This document shows, in pieces, positions 16,006 through 25,500 of a DNA stretch of 45,003 bases. Numbering within the stretch: the stretch's first letter is position 1; the number at the start of each line of letters is the position of its first letter. The DNA comes from Bacteroides sp. Its GTDB lineage: Bacteria > Bacteroidota > Bacteroidia > Bacteroidales > Muribaculaceae. The stretch is from positions 1 to 45,003 of the forward strand of contig JAAVDB010000018.1 in assembly GCA_014802015.1 (NCBI GenBank). The letters are read 5' to 3'. A program made the translations under genes and the position numbers. The notes under the pieces are model-generated. The model ran no database searches. It had not been told where the DNA came from and was given only the letters and a program-made list of their open reading frames with translations.

Positions 16006-18654
16006 TTATTTGCTATAATGAACAGGTGTAAGGGTTACCGTTGAGTTGAGTCCTGACGGAACGGTATCCCAGTCACCGAAACTGAATTTTTTTGCATTCG
16101 TAACACTTGCTATGTTGGCATCCTTGAATACACGCCACTCCACTCCTCGGCGCTCATAGTCGGCAATGCGGTTGGCTTGCAGATTGGTGACATCAATCGT
16201 CAACTGATTCTCACCGGCATGCAGGAGGTGTCCGATGTTCAGTGTTGTGGGGACACTCCACACACACCCTGCATCCACACCGTTGACACTGACACGCGCA
16301 CTCTCGCGCACATCACCGAGATCAAGGATCCAATCATCAGCCACGGATGGGTCGTCAAGATTGACCGTTACTTTATAGCGTCCTGTGGCACGGTTGATGC
16401 GTGCACGCTCATCGGGCAGATATGTCCAGGCGGTGAGAGTATCTGTAACGAATACATCCTCTATCGCGGGATCGCTCTCCGGAAACTCGATGCTCCAGCC
16501 GTTTGTTATAATCATCGGTGTACCCTTGCGCTCGACATATTGCCATTTTTCAGCCTCGACGGCATCCGGAAATGTCTTTATCAGTAACGAGCGCCCCGGC
16601 TCCATCTGCATACGGACATCTGTATAACCGGGCTTTGAGCCTTTACGGCTCTCTGCAACCCCCTTGGCTCCGGTGAGAGGATCGAAAATCATCACACTGC
16701 CGGCCTCGGTAGCGAGAGATACCCAACCGTCAATAACTGTATCACGCAATACGGATATGAAATAATTATGTCCTCCGGCCTCATTGACACGGCGTATCAT
16801 CGACACGCCCTGACGACGCAACGGTTCTATCGGGGTGTGAAGATCAGCTACAGCCGATGGTATATCGGATGTGAAGACTACTTTCGCACCATTTTTCTCC
16901 ATCTCGCGGAGTTTTCTTACAGTCTCAGCGGGAATATGTTCCACTGCAGGTACTATCACGGCACGGTATTCATTACCGCCACGCGACACTACACGACCGT
17001 TATCCATAACCGACAGTGAGTCTACAAGACGGTCTGACAGATAGTCAACGTCATAACCGGCCGCCATAATATCATTGACCGCTTTCTTGACATCAGGCAT
17101 GACACGCTCCATCTTGTGAATGTCGAACATCAGGTAGGGATTGCCTTTCTGTCGTGTGATCAACTCCTCATAAGGGAAGTAAAGGAGGACATCGTTATCA
17201 GGACGTCCGGCTGACAGGAACGACTGTACCCGCGCTATGTAGTTAAACAGACCCGACGCATCCTGCCACATCGATGATGTAGGCGACATGTTGATCGACG
17301 CATAGAACAGACGGCCCGGAAACTCGGCACCTTTGGGCGAATACGTCGCACCATGAAAGAAGATGTGATTCACTCCGGAACATAGCATCTGGTCAATCTC
17401 GGGCTTGCATAAGGCCAGCGATGTATGAAAATGCTCGGTAAGCCATGTCAGTGTCTCGGCCGACGTGAGCTTCTTACCGGCGAGATGAGCACCGGAAGAT
17501 GCAAATTTCAGTACCGACGGTGCCGAATCACTCGGACGTGTCGGTCCTGTACAGTGCAAACCGGGAATATTAAATTCAGAATGACCGAAAGACTCACATT
17601 CAGGGATATCGACCTGCGCATACAGGTCTATGATATTGGCCGGCGAGCCGTGCGACTGATTGCGGATACGTGCTCCATGCGAGTGCGCCCATGCAGTCCA
17701 GACCTTGGTGAAGTTCTCCTCAAGCAGGCGACCGAGAGTCATGCGGTAATCATGAAGCAGCTGCGCGCGCCCGGGAGTCTCGCCGTTATCGCCTACAAAA
17801 TCGGCGATACGCAGTTCCAGTCGGTAACCGTGATCACGGTAAAACTCATCGAGCATGGCATCACTCCAGTCCGATCCATACACTTCGTATGAATCATTGA
17901 AGAATGTATTGGGCATCATCCACTCGCGACCTGCGAACGCGCGGTCAAAGCGGTCAAGATAATGCTTGACTGCGATGCTGTCATAATGATTGAGCACCAA
18001 CCCCTCTCCTCCGGGAGCAGCACGCTTTACCTTCTGATACGTACGGCCTGAGTAGATGGCATATACTGTCCACGGTTCGGTGCCCTTCGGAGCCTTCCAT
18101 TTCAGACGCCCGGCCTTGACTTTCGAGGTTATATCCTCACTATTGGTCTTATTCACAGCGATGATGCACTGAAGTGTGGCATCAGGCTGTTTATTAGGCT
18201 GAGTAAGCTCGACATCAAGCGTGGTGCGCGGCTCGACAGTCCATTTGGTCGTGATGAGTTTGCGCGCGCTATATTCAGGTGTCACTTCCGGGCCACCGAA
18301 AGGCCAGCCGGTGCCATTGTTCATGTCCACCTGCAGACCGAGACGGTCAGCCTCGCTGACAGTGTGGCCGAGCATATCCATCCATCGGTCAGAGAGATAC
18401 GGGATGTCATTACTCTCATTGTTCTTGACGCCATATATAGGCGTGATCTCCACGCCTCCGAGTCCCTGACGAGCAAACTCTTCAAGATTATATGTGAGGC
18501 CTATCGAGTCGACAGCGCTCCCCTGCCACCACCACCTGACAAACGGACGATTCTCGACCGTGACGGGATACCAGTCGGTAATCGATGTGTCAGCCATGGC
18601 CGACAGCGATGCCGTCAGACTGATTAAAGACAATGAGACAGTGCGTAGATTCAT
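16006..18654 (-). CDS. GH106 alpha-L-rhamnosidase
   Basis: An 882-residue exported enzyme with signal peptide (residues 1-21, ...LSAMA). The N-terminal catalytic region has RPFVRWWWQG (36-45), GLGGVEITPIYG (64-75) and MNNGTGWPFGGP, all typical of GH106. A central region contains NQSHGSPANIIDLYAQVDIPE and HIFFHGATYSPKG, and a C-terminal beta-sandwich (last 150 residues) carries SARVSVNGVDAGCVW, a galactose-binding-like fold that often ends these proteins. It releases terminal L-rhamnose from rhamnogalacturonan fragments. It is shorter than the roughly 1000-residue members I recall. It is the middle gene of the operon. Confidence 0.9.
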   Translation of the reverse strand: MNLRTVSLSLISLTASLSAMADTSITDWYPVTVENRPFVRWWWQGSAVDSIGLTYNLEEFARQGLGGVEITPIYGVKNNESNDIPYLSDRWMDMLGHTVSEADRLGLQVDMNNGTGWPFGGPEVTPEYSARKLITTKWTVEPRTTLDVELTQPNKQPDATLQCIIAVNKTNSEDITSKVKAGRLKWKAPKGTEPWTVYAIYSGRTYQKVKRAAPGGEGLVLNHYDSIAVKHYLDRFDRAFAGREWMMPNTFFNDSYEVYGSDWSDAMLDEFYRDHGYRLELRIADFVGDNGETPGRAQLLHDYRMTLGRLLEENFTKVWTAWAHSHGARIRNQSHGSPANIIDLYAQVDIPECESFGHSEFNIPGLHCTGPTRPSDSAPSVLKFASSGAHLAGKKLTSAETLTWLTEHFHTSLALCKPEIDQMLCSGVNHIFFHGATYSPKGAEFPGRLFYASINMSPTSSMWQDASGLFNYIARVQSFLSAGRPDNDVLLYFPYEELITRQKGNPYLMFDIHKMERVMPDVKKAVNDIMAAGYDVDYLSDRLVDSLSVMDNGRVVSRGGNEYRAVIVPAVEHIPAETVRKLREMEKNGAKVVFTSDIPSAVADLHTPIEPLRRQGVSMIRRVNEAGGHNYFISVLRDTVIDGWVSLATEAGSVMIFDPLTGAKGVAESRKGSKPGYTDVRMQMEPGRSLLIKTFPDAVEAEKWQYVERKGTPMIITNGWSIEFPESDPAIEDVFVTDTLTAWTYLPDERARINRATGRYKVTVNLDDPSVADDWILDLGDVRESARVSVNGVDAGCVWSVPTTLNIGHLLHAGENQLTIDVTNLQANRIADYERRGVEWRVFKDANIASVTNAKKFSFGDWDTVPSGLNSTVTLTPVHYSK

Positions 18655-18701
18655 ATTATCAACAATATCTTAAATGAAGAATATGATTGCCGATACTATG
18701 A

Positions 18702-20798
18702 TCAGGGAAGAGGATTGATACCCTCCCAGCGCACATCCCATGTGCCGTCCTTGGGGAATCCGGGATTCTTGACTTCACATCCGTCCCAACCGGCAGTCAT
18801 AAGTGCGATAGCTGTGAGCAGACCGCCATTGCCGGGCAGATAACAGCGAAGACGGTTGTCCTGGAAGTTATGTCCGTTGGGCAGATATGTATTGGTACGC
18901 TTATCCATCATAATGGCGTTGACAGCCTTTTCAGGTTCTCCGAGACGTGTAGCACACATGGCTGTGGTGGGATAATCCCAGCCCCATGTCTTGTCCCAGT
19001 TCCAATTATCATATATCCAATCAAATGTTGAGTTCATGGTGTCGAACTCAAGGAGCGGTGACTCGGGAAGGATGCCGAGGGCACCGAGCACAGCCATGTG
19101 GTCGGATGTGAAACGGATGTCGTGATAGGTCTCGGGAGCAGTCTCTGCGGCAAGATAGAGCGAATCCTTGGCTGCAAGATGTGAGAGTGATGATACTATC
19201 TCATCCCATTTGGCGTTGCGGGGCAGGCCGCGACGCTCGCGCCACTTGTTGGCTGTGAGCAGACCGAAGTGCCAGTAGGAAAGCTCGAAGGGAGGATTGA
19301 CAGTCTCGGCAGCACGCAATGTCTCCTGAGCGGGTATAATACCGCGCAGAGTGTAACGGTTGTTTTCAGAATCGTATGTAACAAATGATTCCATAAACTT
19401 GGCTGTCTCCTCGACCTGATCGGCATACTTCTCAATCACGTTGCCCGAGGGATTGGCACGGTGAAGCAGCTCTGCAAGATATATAAGATGGGGCTGTTGC
19501 CATATCAGGAAAGAGCCGACACTTGAGGGAGCCTCAAGCGCTGACGGGTCAGTCATCTTCATCCAACGCACGCCATCAAATCCCTGACGCTCGGCGATGC
19601 TGCGCGCCACCGGACGGGCGGTTTCATACCAAGGAAGTGTACGGGCCAGAAGATAATCACGACCGTAGAGGGGGAACTGTGACTGATGCCACCATATCAT
19701 TTCAAGATGGAATTTTCCGAACCATGAATTGTATGTCAGGCCAGTCTCCTGCGGAGGTGTCGAGCCGGCGCACTGTGTGGCAAGAAGATACTGCGAAAGC
19801 AGGACTCGACGTTCCAGTTCACGAGCGCGGGGATCGGTACAATGACTGAAATCCACCACGCCACCCGAGCGCCAGAAGTAATCCCAGTAACGAGAGGCCT
19901 CATCACGCACCTCTGAAGCCGTAAGACCGGCGGGAGCGATGGGATTAGCAGAATATTCAGCAGTAAAACTCCAGTTGTCATCCTGCGGACGAAGCACCCA
20001 TTCGTTGCGTCCCTTGCGTTCGGGGGTGACATTACCCTTCCATGACACATTTATATAATAGGTAGTCGAGTCGAGAGTATGTGACAGCAGAGCACTGTTA
20101 GGTGTACTGCTGACTAATTCTGTCACGTGTAGAGAATCACGTGTCCAATCACATGCATCATCTGCGTGTCCGCCGGTCGGATACGGGAAACGCAGTGTCA
20201 CGGGTATACGCGCACGGGTGCTGATCTCGGCACTAACCATATCACGGTCAGGATGACATGAAGTCTTGACGCTTACAGGTGTGCCTTTAACTTTATAATC
20301 GGATGAGATCGAGCCGGTCCATAGGTCAAGAGTCTGGTCGATATCCGACAGATCGGACTGATTGATTCCATCAAATCCTATGATACCGAGATGCAGACGA
20401 TGTGGATTGACACGATACCAGTCACACGCCTTCTTCGCACGATCGGGAGTTTTGATCTGGGTCGTGTAAAGTTCCTTATGGCCGTGACCGAAATCATACT
20501 CTACAAGAGTCTCGTCAAAACGATACTGCTCGGGATTAGAGAATGAATGCCAACCCCACTGGCTCTGAGTGCCGAGGGGCACACCGAGGCGATAAACCTC
20601 CGGAAATGTCTGGAGTCCGGTCACATCAGCTGTAAAAGCGAACTCACCGTTACCTACAGTGAGTGAGGCCATTGTGTCAACTGATTGTACGTGGGGATTG
20701 TTACGTTTCACTAATGCCTGGCGGTCAATAGTCTCGGACATCGCAGGCATAGCCGTGGCCACACTTAGGGCACACACGAGTGTTAATGATATACGCAT
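18702..20798 (-). CDS. Secreted six-hairpin-type glycoside hydrolase, family unassigned
   Basis: A 698-residue exported protein (signal peptide 1-21). The N-terminal half (to about residue 285) is beta-rich and opens with GNGEFAFTADVTGLQTFPE (49-67), as in GH65/GH95-like beta-supersandwiches. The second half has helical barrel patterns: FHLEMIWWHQSQFPLYGR (about 362-379), RWMKMTDPSALEAPSS (about 408-423), LIWQQPHLIYLAELL (about 428-442) and WGWDYPTTAMCATRLGEP. Such proteins are often annotated only as hypothetical or GH65-like. Being first in an operon with GH106 and GH105 (47 nt from GH106) points to a rhamnogalacturonan side-chain or disaccharide activity. Which acidic residues are catalytic cannot be fixed by eye. 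Confidence 0.75.
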   Translation of the reverse strand: MRISLTLVCALSVATAMPAMSETIDRQALVKRNNPHVQSVDTMASLTVGNGEFAFTADVTGLQTFPEVYRLGVPLGTQSQWGWHSFSNPEQYRFDETLVEYDFGHGHKELYTTQIKTPDRAKKACDWYRVNPHRLHLGIIGFDGINQSDLSDIDQTLDLWTGSISSDYKVKGTPVSVKTSCHPDRDMVSAEISTRARIPVTLRFPYPTGGHADDACDWTRDSLHVTELVSSTPNSALLSHTLDSTTYYINVSWKGNVTPERKGRNEWVLRPQDDNWSFTAEYSANPIAPAGLTASEVRDEASRYWDYFWRSGGVVDFSHCTDPRARELERRVLLSQYLLATQCAGSTPPQETGLTYNSWFGKFHLEMIWWHQSQFPLYGRDYLLARTLPWYETARPVARSIAERQGFDGVRWMKMTDPSALEAPSSVGSFLIWQQPHLIYLAELLHRANPSGNVIEKYADQVEETAKFMESFVTYDSENNRYTLRGIIPAQETLRAAETVNPPFELSYWHFGLLTANKWRERRGLPRNAKWDEIVSSLSHLAAKDSLYLAAETAPETYHDIRFTSDHMAVLGALGILPESPLLEFDTMNSTFDWIYDNWNWDKTWGWDYPTTAMCATRLGEPEKAVNAIMMDKRTNTYLPNGHNFQDNRLRCYLPGNGGLLTAIALMTAGWDGCEVKNPGFPKDGTWDVRWEGINPLP

Positions 20799-20862
20799 TG
20801 TATTTCGTCAGTATAAAGAATTTAAGGCAAAATAATAATCGGTAAAACCGGATAATATATTG

Positions 20863-20870
20863 CAAAGTTA
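20863..20870 (-). promoter_or_regulatory. -7 promoter box of the rhamnogalacturonan operon
   Basis: TAACTTTGC on the minus strand, 65 nt upstream of the hydrolase ATG and inside the 109-nt gap after the DUF6377 gene. No TTTG -33 box is seen at the right distance, compatible with activator dependence. Confidence 0.5.
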
Positions 20871-20907
20871 CGAAAAAACATTTAAACTGACTACTTATCA
20901 GTATAAA

Positions 20908-22494
20908 TTACTGCAAACCTATTTTTTTGGCATCCTCTTCAAATGTAGCACGGTCGAGCGCCCGGGTACGCAGTTTGTTACGGTAGGTATAGATAGTGTT
21001 GGTCGATATGCCGAGGAAGCGTGCGATGATAGCGGCGTCATCTATGCCGAGACGGCTGAGTGCGAGCACACGCAATTCCGTATTAAGAACTTTTGGCGAT
21101 GGCGTGACAATCTGTTTGCCCGGTTGCAGCAGACGATTGACCTCGCTGACATAATCCGGGAAAATATGCAGGAACGCATCGTCAAAGACATCATAAAACT
21201 TAGCCCGTTGCTCGTCAATAATCTTACCTGACTTGATGTATGCAAGCAGGTCGTCGGTCTGTCCGGCCGTGATCTTACGCATACTCATACGGTTATAATC
21301 CTCAAGACTCTCTATATAGCTCGAACATAGATTCATAAATTCGCTGATGTACGTCTCCTTGGCAAGGTTGGCCGATGCGAGCTTCTGCTCCACGGCACGC
21401 AGATGTCTCACCTCACGGCGTTTATCAACAATCATTTTGCCCACGAGTACGAGCAGGACCAGCAACACTATCACCAATCCTGACAGAAGTGACATCTTAT
21501 CATGCTTCTCCCGTTCGATAGTCTCCGTCACATCCGTATATGCCTCATTAATACGCATGAGGTTAAATTTCATGTCACCCTTTATAGCGTTTTCGAGCGA
21601 TACGGTCATGTAGTTATGGGCACGTGACGTGTCACCCATTTTATTGAGCAGTTCACCGAGTCTGAGCAGTGACACCTCATCATGGTTGGCAAGCCTGATG
21701 TCCTCAATGGCACCGAGAGCATAATAACGGACGGCCTCATCGTAGTCACCGGCACGCATATAATACTCTCCGAGCAGGGTGTATGCGAGTCCCCTATACT
21801 TCTCGTCAGCCGGGGCTTCATTTATAACCTCGTTCATTTTCAGGGCCATCATATCCCATTTACCCTCGCCGAGATAGACCTGACCCTCACAATATTTACG
21901 GTATGTCGAATCTGACACGACATATTTCAGTTCCTCACGGGCGTGCCTGAGTCCTGAGTCAAGATATGCACCTGCATTTTCAGTTTCAGGCGAGAAGAAG
22001 CCCATTATGTAGCAAACTACTTCTGTAATGTGATGATAAGGCACTTCAACCCCTTTGTGCACGCCCTCATTCGCTATCTGCCTCAGACCGGAAAAACAAT
22101 TCAGCACCTGGCCACGATGAAAATATGCCTGCGAAAGATACACACGAAACAGCTGCTCATAGACCGAGTCACCAAGTTCGCGACTAAGATTCACACCCTC
22201 ATTGAATACAGTTATAGCGGAGTCAGTCGATAATCCTGACCACAGGACACCGCGCTCAAGATATAACGGCAGACGGTCCTCAGGACGTTCCGTAGTCAGA
22301 ATCAGACGTTTCAGTGAATCAGCCTTGGCCCTGCGCTGCTCACTGTAAGCACCACGTCCGGCTATCATCCGGTCAAGGATGCCAAGCAGGTCATTGTTAT
22401 CCATGTCGTCATTCGGCTGACCTACGGCGCGGGCACAGTCAATACCGGAGACACATATTATCGCCAGAATGACGAATGCCAAGACTTTTTTCAT
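20908..22494 (-). CDS. Membrane-anchored TPR protein with C-terminal DUF6377/HTH region, probable regulator
   Basis: The frame opens at 22710, but the ATG at 22492-22494 begins a signal peptide (MKKVLAFVILAIICVSG) and avoids overlap with the upstream gene, giving 528 residues. Residues about 40-320 are helical repeats of TPR type (for example AYTLLGEYYMRAGDYDEAVRYY). A single membrane helix follows (about 335-354, LSGLVIVLLVLLVLVGKMIV), then a cytoplasmic coiled stretch (VRHLRAVEQKLASANLAKETYI) and a C-terminal LuxR-like HTH (LRVLALSRLGIDDAAIIARF then ISTNTIYTYRNKLRTRA). The layout matches DUF6377 proteins of Bacteroidota: a periplasmic sensor with a DNA-binding tail. It probably controls the adjacent hydrolase operon (inference). 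Confidence 0.85.
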   Translation of the reverse strand: MKKVLAFVILAIICVSGIDCARAVGQPNDDMDNNDLLGILDRMIAGRGAYSEQRRAKADSLKRLILTTERPEDRLPLYLERGVLWSGLSTDSAITVFNEGVNLSRELGDSVYEQLFRVYLSQAYFHRGQVLNCFSGLRQIANEGVHKGVEVPYHHITEVVCYIMGFFSPETENAGAYLDSGLRHAREELKYVVSDSTYRKYCEGQVYLGEGKWDMMALKMNEVINEAPADEKYRGLAYTLLGEYYMRAGDYDEAVRYYALGAIEDIRLANHDEVSLLRLGELLNKMGDTSRAHNYMTVSLENAIKGDMKFNLMRINEAYTDVTETIEREKHDKMSLLSGLVIVLLVLLVLVGKMIVDKRREVRHLRAVEQKLASANLAKETYISEFMNLCSSYIESLEDYNRMSMRKITAGQTDDLLAYIKSGKIIDEQRAKFYDVFDDAFLHIFPDYVSEVNRLLQPGKQIVTPSPKVLNTELRVLALSRLGIDDAAIIARFLGISTNTIYTYRNKLRTRALDRATFEEDAKKIGLQ

Positions 22495-22527
22495 CAAGAA
22501 ATGTATTATGTCGGTTTGTGAGTCATG

Positions 22528-22535
22528 CAAATGTA
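22528..22535 (-). promoter_or_regulatory. -7 promoter box of the DUF6377 regulator
   Basis: TACATTTG on the minus strand, 33 nt upstream of the chosen ATG at 22494, between the A2M terminator and the gene. Its position supports the short start over the longer open frame. Confidence 0.5.
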
Positions 22536-22540
22536 ATAAT

Positions 22541-22578
22541 AAAAAACGGCTGCCAAAACATCTCGGCAACCGTTTTTT
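22541..22578 (-). terminator. Terminator of the alpha-2-macroglobulin gene
   Basis: 14-bp arms (22541-22554 and 22565-22578) with one G-U/A-C position and a 10-nt loop, A-run on one side and T-run on the other. It sits 20 nt past the A2M stop on the minus strand, where the U-run follows the hairpin. Confidence 0.85.
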
Positions 22579-22598
22579 GTTAAAAACCATTAATAGTA

Positions 22599-25500
22599 TC
22601 ACTTCATACTCACAATCGACCCACCGCCGGAATGAGCCGAGTAACGTGGAGCATACTGACTCTGAACCGTTGCGATGCCTGATGTATAGTGTCCGGCATT
22701 GTTGACCCACATGTCATAGGTAATGATATATGTACCTTTCGGCAGATGGTCAATGAAAATCCGGGTTGATGAGTCAAGATTCTCGCGATAGAATCTCAGC
22801 CCCTCGGCATAAACCGGAGCAGGGAGCTGCTCGACCGGCTCAAAACATGCAGGGCGATCATCCGTAATAGCCACATAGTCCATGTCGGCATCGACCTTGA
22901 GAGTAAGACGTACGGTGACACGATCACCTACGCTCATACTGTCAGGCATCGATTTCTGTATCGAGAGTTCCGGACAAGAGGAGGCAGCAACTTCAGTCAT
23001 ATCACTTTCATATCGGCAATATACGGCACCCCATGACGGTGTATCCAACCGTCGGTCGATCCTGAGTGTCTGACCCGAAGCCTTTCCGACGGGCAGTGAT
23101 GCCTCAAACTCCCCGGTCATCCGCTCATATTTCTCAGGCTCGATGCGTGTTCGGCCAATTTTAACCGTTGCGCCCCCTGCAGGTGTAATCCATGACTGCG
23201 AGGATGACAGCACGGCACTCGTCACATAGACGGCGGTAACATCCGAGCCCCAGTTTTCTGCACCTTTCTGTAGTATCAACCACTGACGCAGAAGGTCAAC
23301 CTCGTCACTCTGCGGCTGTATAAGCCGATACGTATCAAGTATCAGAGCAGTGACAGCAATCTTGTCCATATTACCGTACCAGGCATTGTCAAGCGATGGG
23401 AACCACATTCCTTTCTCGGGACTCGTCTCGGCAAACTGTCGGATTGATTCGAGAATCCGAGCGGCCATGCTGCGATAATTGTGACGGTAAAGGATCTGTG
23501 CAAACATAGCCTTGGCCGCGAGCGGTGCATCTTTCCAATCACGGAGAATGCGCTGAGTGACATTGTCAACTATCGACATGTCGGGCTTACCGAATTTTGC
23601 CCCGTCATACAGATCGTGAAGGAATACATAACGGGTATAATCCCCATCAGGATATTTCCGAAACTCCTCACGTACCTGATCGGTATCCAGCCTGAGTGCA
23701 TCCGCAATCATTGATGCGAGTCTTGAATCATCAGGAAGATAACCGAGGCGGGCAAGCCGTCCGAGATATTCGAGAACCGCCTGTGTCGCCCACCGAGACT
23801 GTTCGGGATAGGCGGCACACCAGCTCCAGCCGCCACCCTTGCATGACAGTTTCTCAAGTAATGCTATATTATCCCCGATGGTCTTGTCAACCAGTTTGCG
23901 GTCAAACAGCAGTGCAAGTCGTGCCATACGCTCGGTGTCGTTGCGCGCGTCAAGCATCCAGGGTGTCGCTCCGAGCAGCACCGTCTTCAACTCCGCATTA
24001 CGTTCGAGCATCGACATGAGCATCTCTGACGATCGGTCACTCTCACTCCACTCTCTTATGGCATCGGCTATGACAGGATTATCATTGAGCAACCCGCGGG
24101 CTATTGCAGCCGAATATATCGCTCGCGCGGCATCAGGCGAGGTCGATGATTCGTTATTAAGCAATCCCGGCAGAGCGGTGACGACATACCATGCCGGATT
24201 CTCGCAGAACTGCAACGTCACCTGTCCGTCCGAAGGCATTTCAGGCAGACGGACCGACAATTCATGGCTGTCAGGAGACATATAGAACGGATACGTGTCT
24301 ATGACCGGCGTTACCGACGGGAGTACGGGTATCAGAGCCTGCTCGCCATCGGCACGAGTCGCAGTGGATGACTTTATGCGGTATCCGATAAAGGTCACGC
24401 CCGAAGGTACTGTAAATTCCACTCCGACGGACACACTGCCTGCCGGTGCGATTGTGTCCGGGCGGCTGAATGTCATTAAATGTGAGCCGTCAGACGGATT
24501 GAATATCTCAACCTCGGTTGATACATACTGCTGTACTTCAGTAGCATTCATAACCGATGCCATCACCAAGGCCCGGTCACCCGTACGTACGAAGCGCGGA
24601 AGATTAGGCTGAACCATAATATCCTTGGAAGCCACCACATCGCGTGACAGCGTCGCTGACAACAATGAGTCGGTAAATGCAAGCATTCGGAATCCCCATG
24701 TCGTATTGGCATCGGGCACGGTAAACGTCAATGCCAGACGACCGTCACCGTCCGTAACAAGCGAGGGACGGAAAAATGCGAGAGGGACAGATGATTCACG
24801 ATAGGCAAACGTCTCACCTGATCCGTGAGAGTCTTCACCATCCTCAGTGGCAACGTCGGCAGATTCCTCCTCGGACGATTCAGCCTTGGCCATCATTTTG
24901 ACCGAAGCATTCATCATCATGGGGGCCGCACCTCCGGCATCGGCCGCAGCGGCAAAATCCATAGTCTCCTCAACCTCGATACCGTCGGTCATCTGCATTT
25001 TCATAACTCTTGATGTCGATAGTCCGCGCACCATAAGACGACCGTTCAGATACGAGCTCCACGAACGGCCATAGGTGTTGAACGCCGGATCGACCTGCTG
25101 AGGACATTTCAGGCGCGGGACTTTCACAGACGGTGCGCTAAGATAGGAACTAACCGTGGAGGAGAGTTCCGACAGACCACTGCGGAATCCGGGTACATAC
25201 CCCTTGACCGGCATGAATGACCATGATGTGCCGGCAAGGGCATCGAGAGCCGTGTTATACATATCGGCTATCACAGCCGCCTCGCGTCCGTTGCCTTTCA
25301 GGTCTACCACCCGGAGTGTCCAGCTTTCCTGCTCGCCGGGGACAGTGCGGTCACGGAAACTCTCGGCGACAATCCGTAATCCGCGCTCACTGTCAGCACG
25401 CATGACGTCTATATCACAGCTCTGCTGACGGTATCCTCCTGTCGCAACAACCGACAGCGTTGCATCATCCACCCCGTCAGGCAGACTGACGGCAAGACGG

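Noticed and set aside
22495-22710. 72-residue N-terminal extension of the DUF6377 protein
   Set aside because: It would overlap the terminator and the end of the A2M gene, while the internal ATG gives a clean signal peptide and follows a -7 box.
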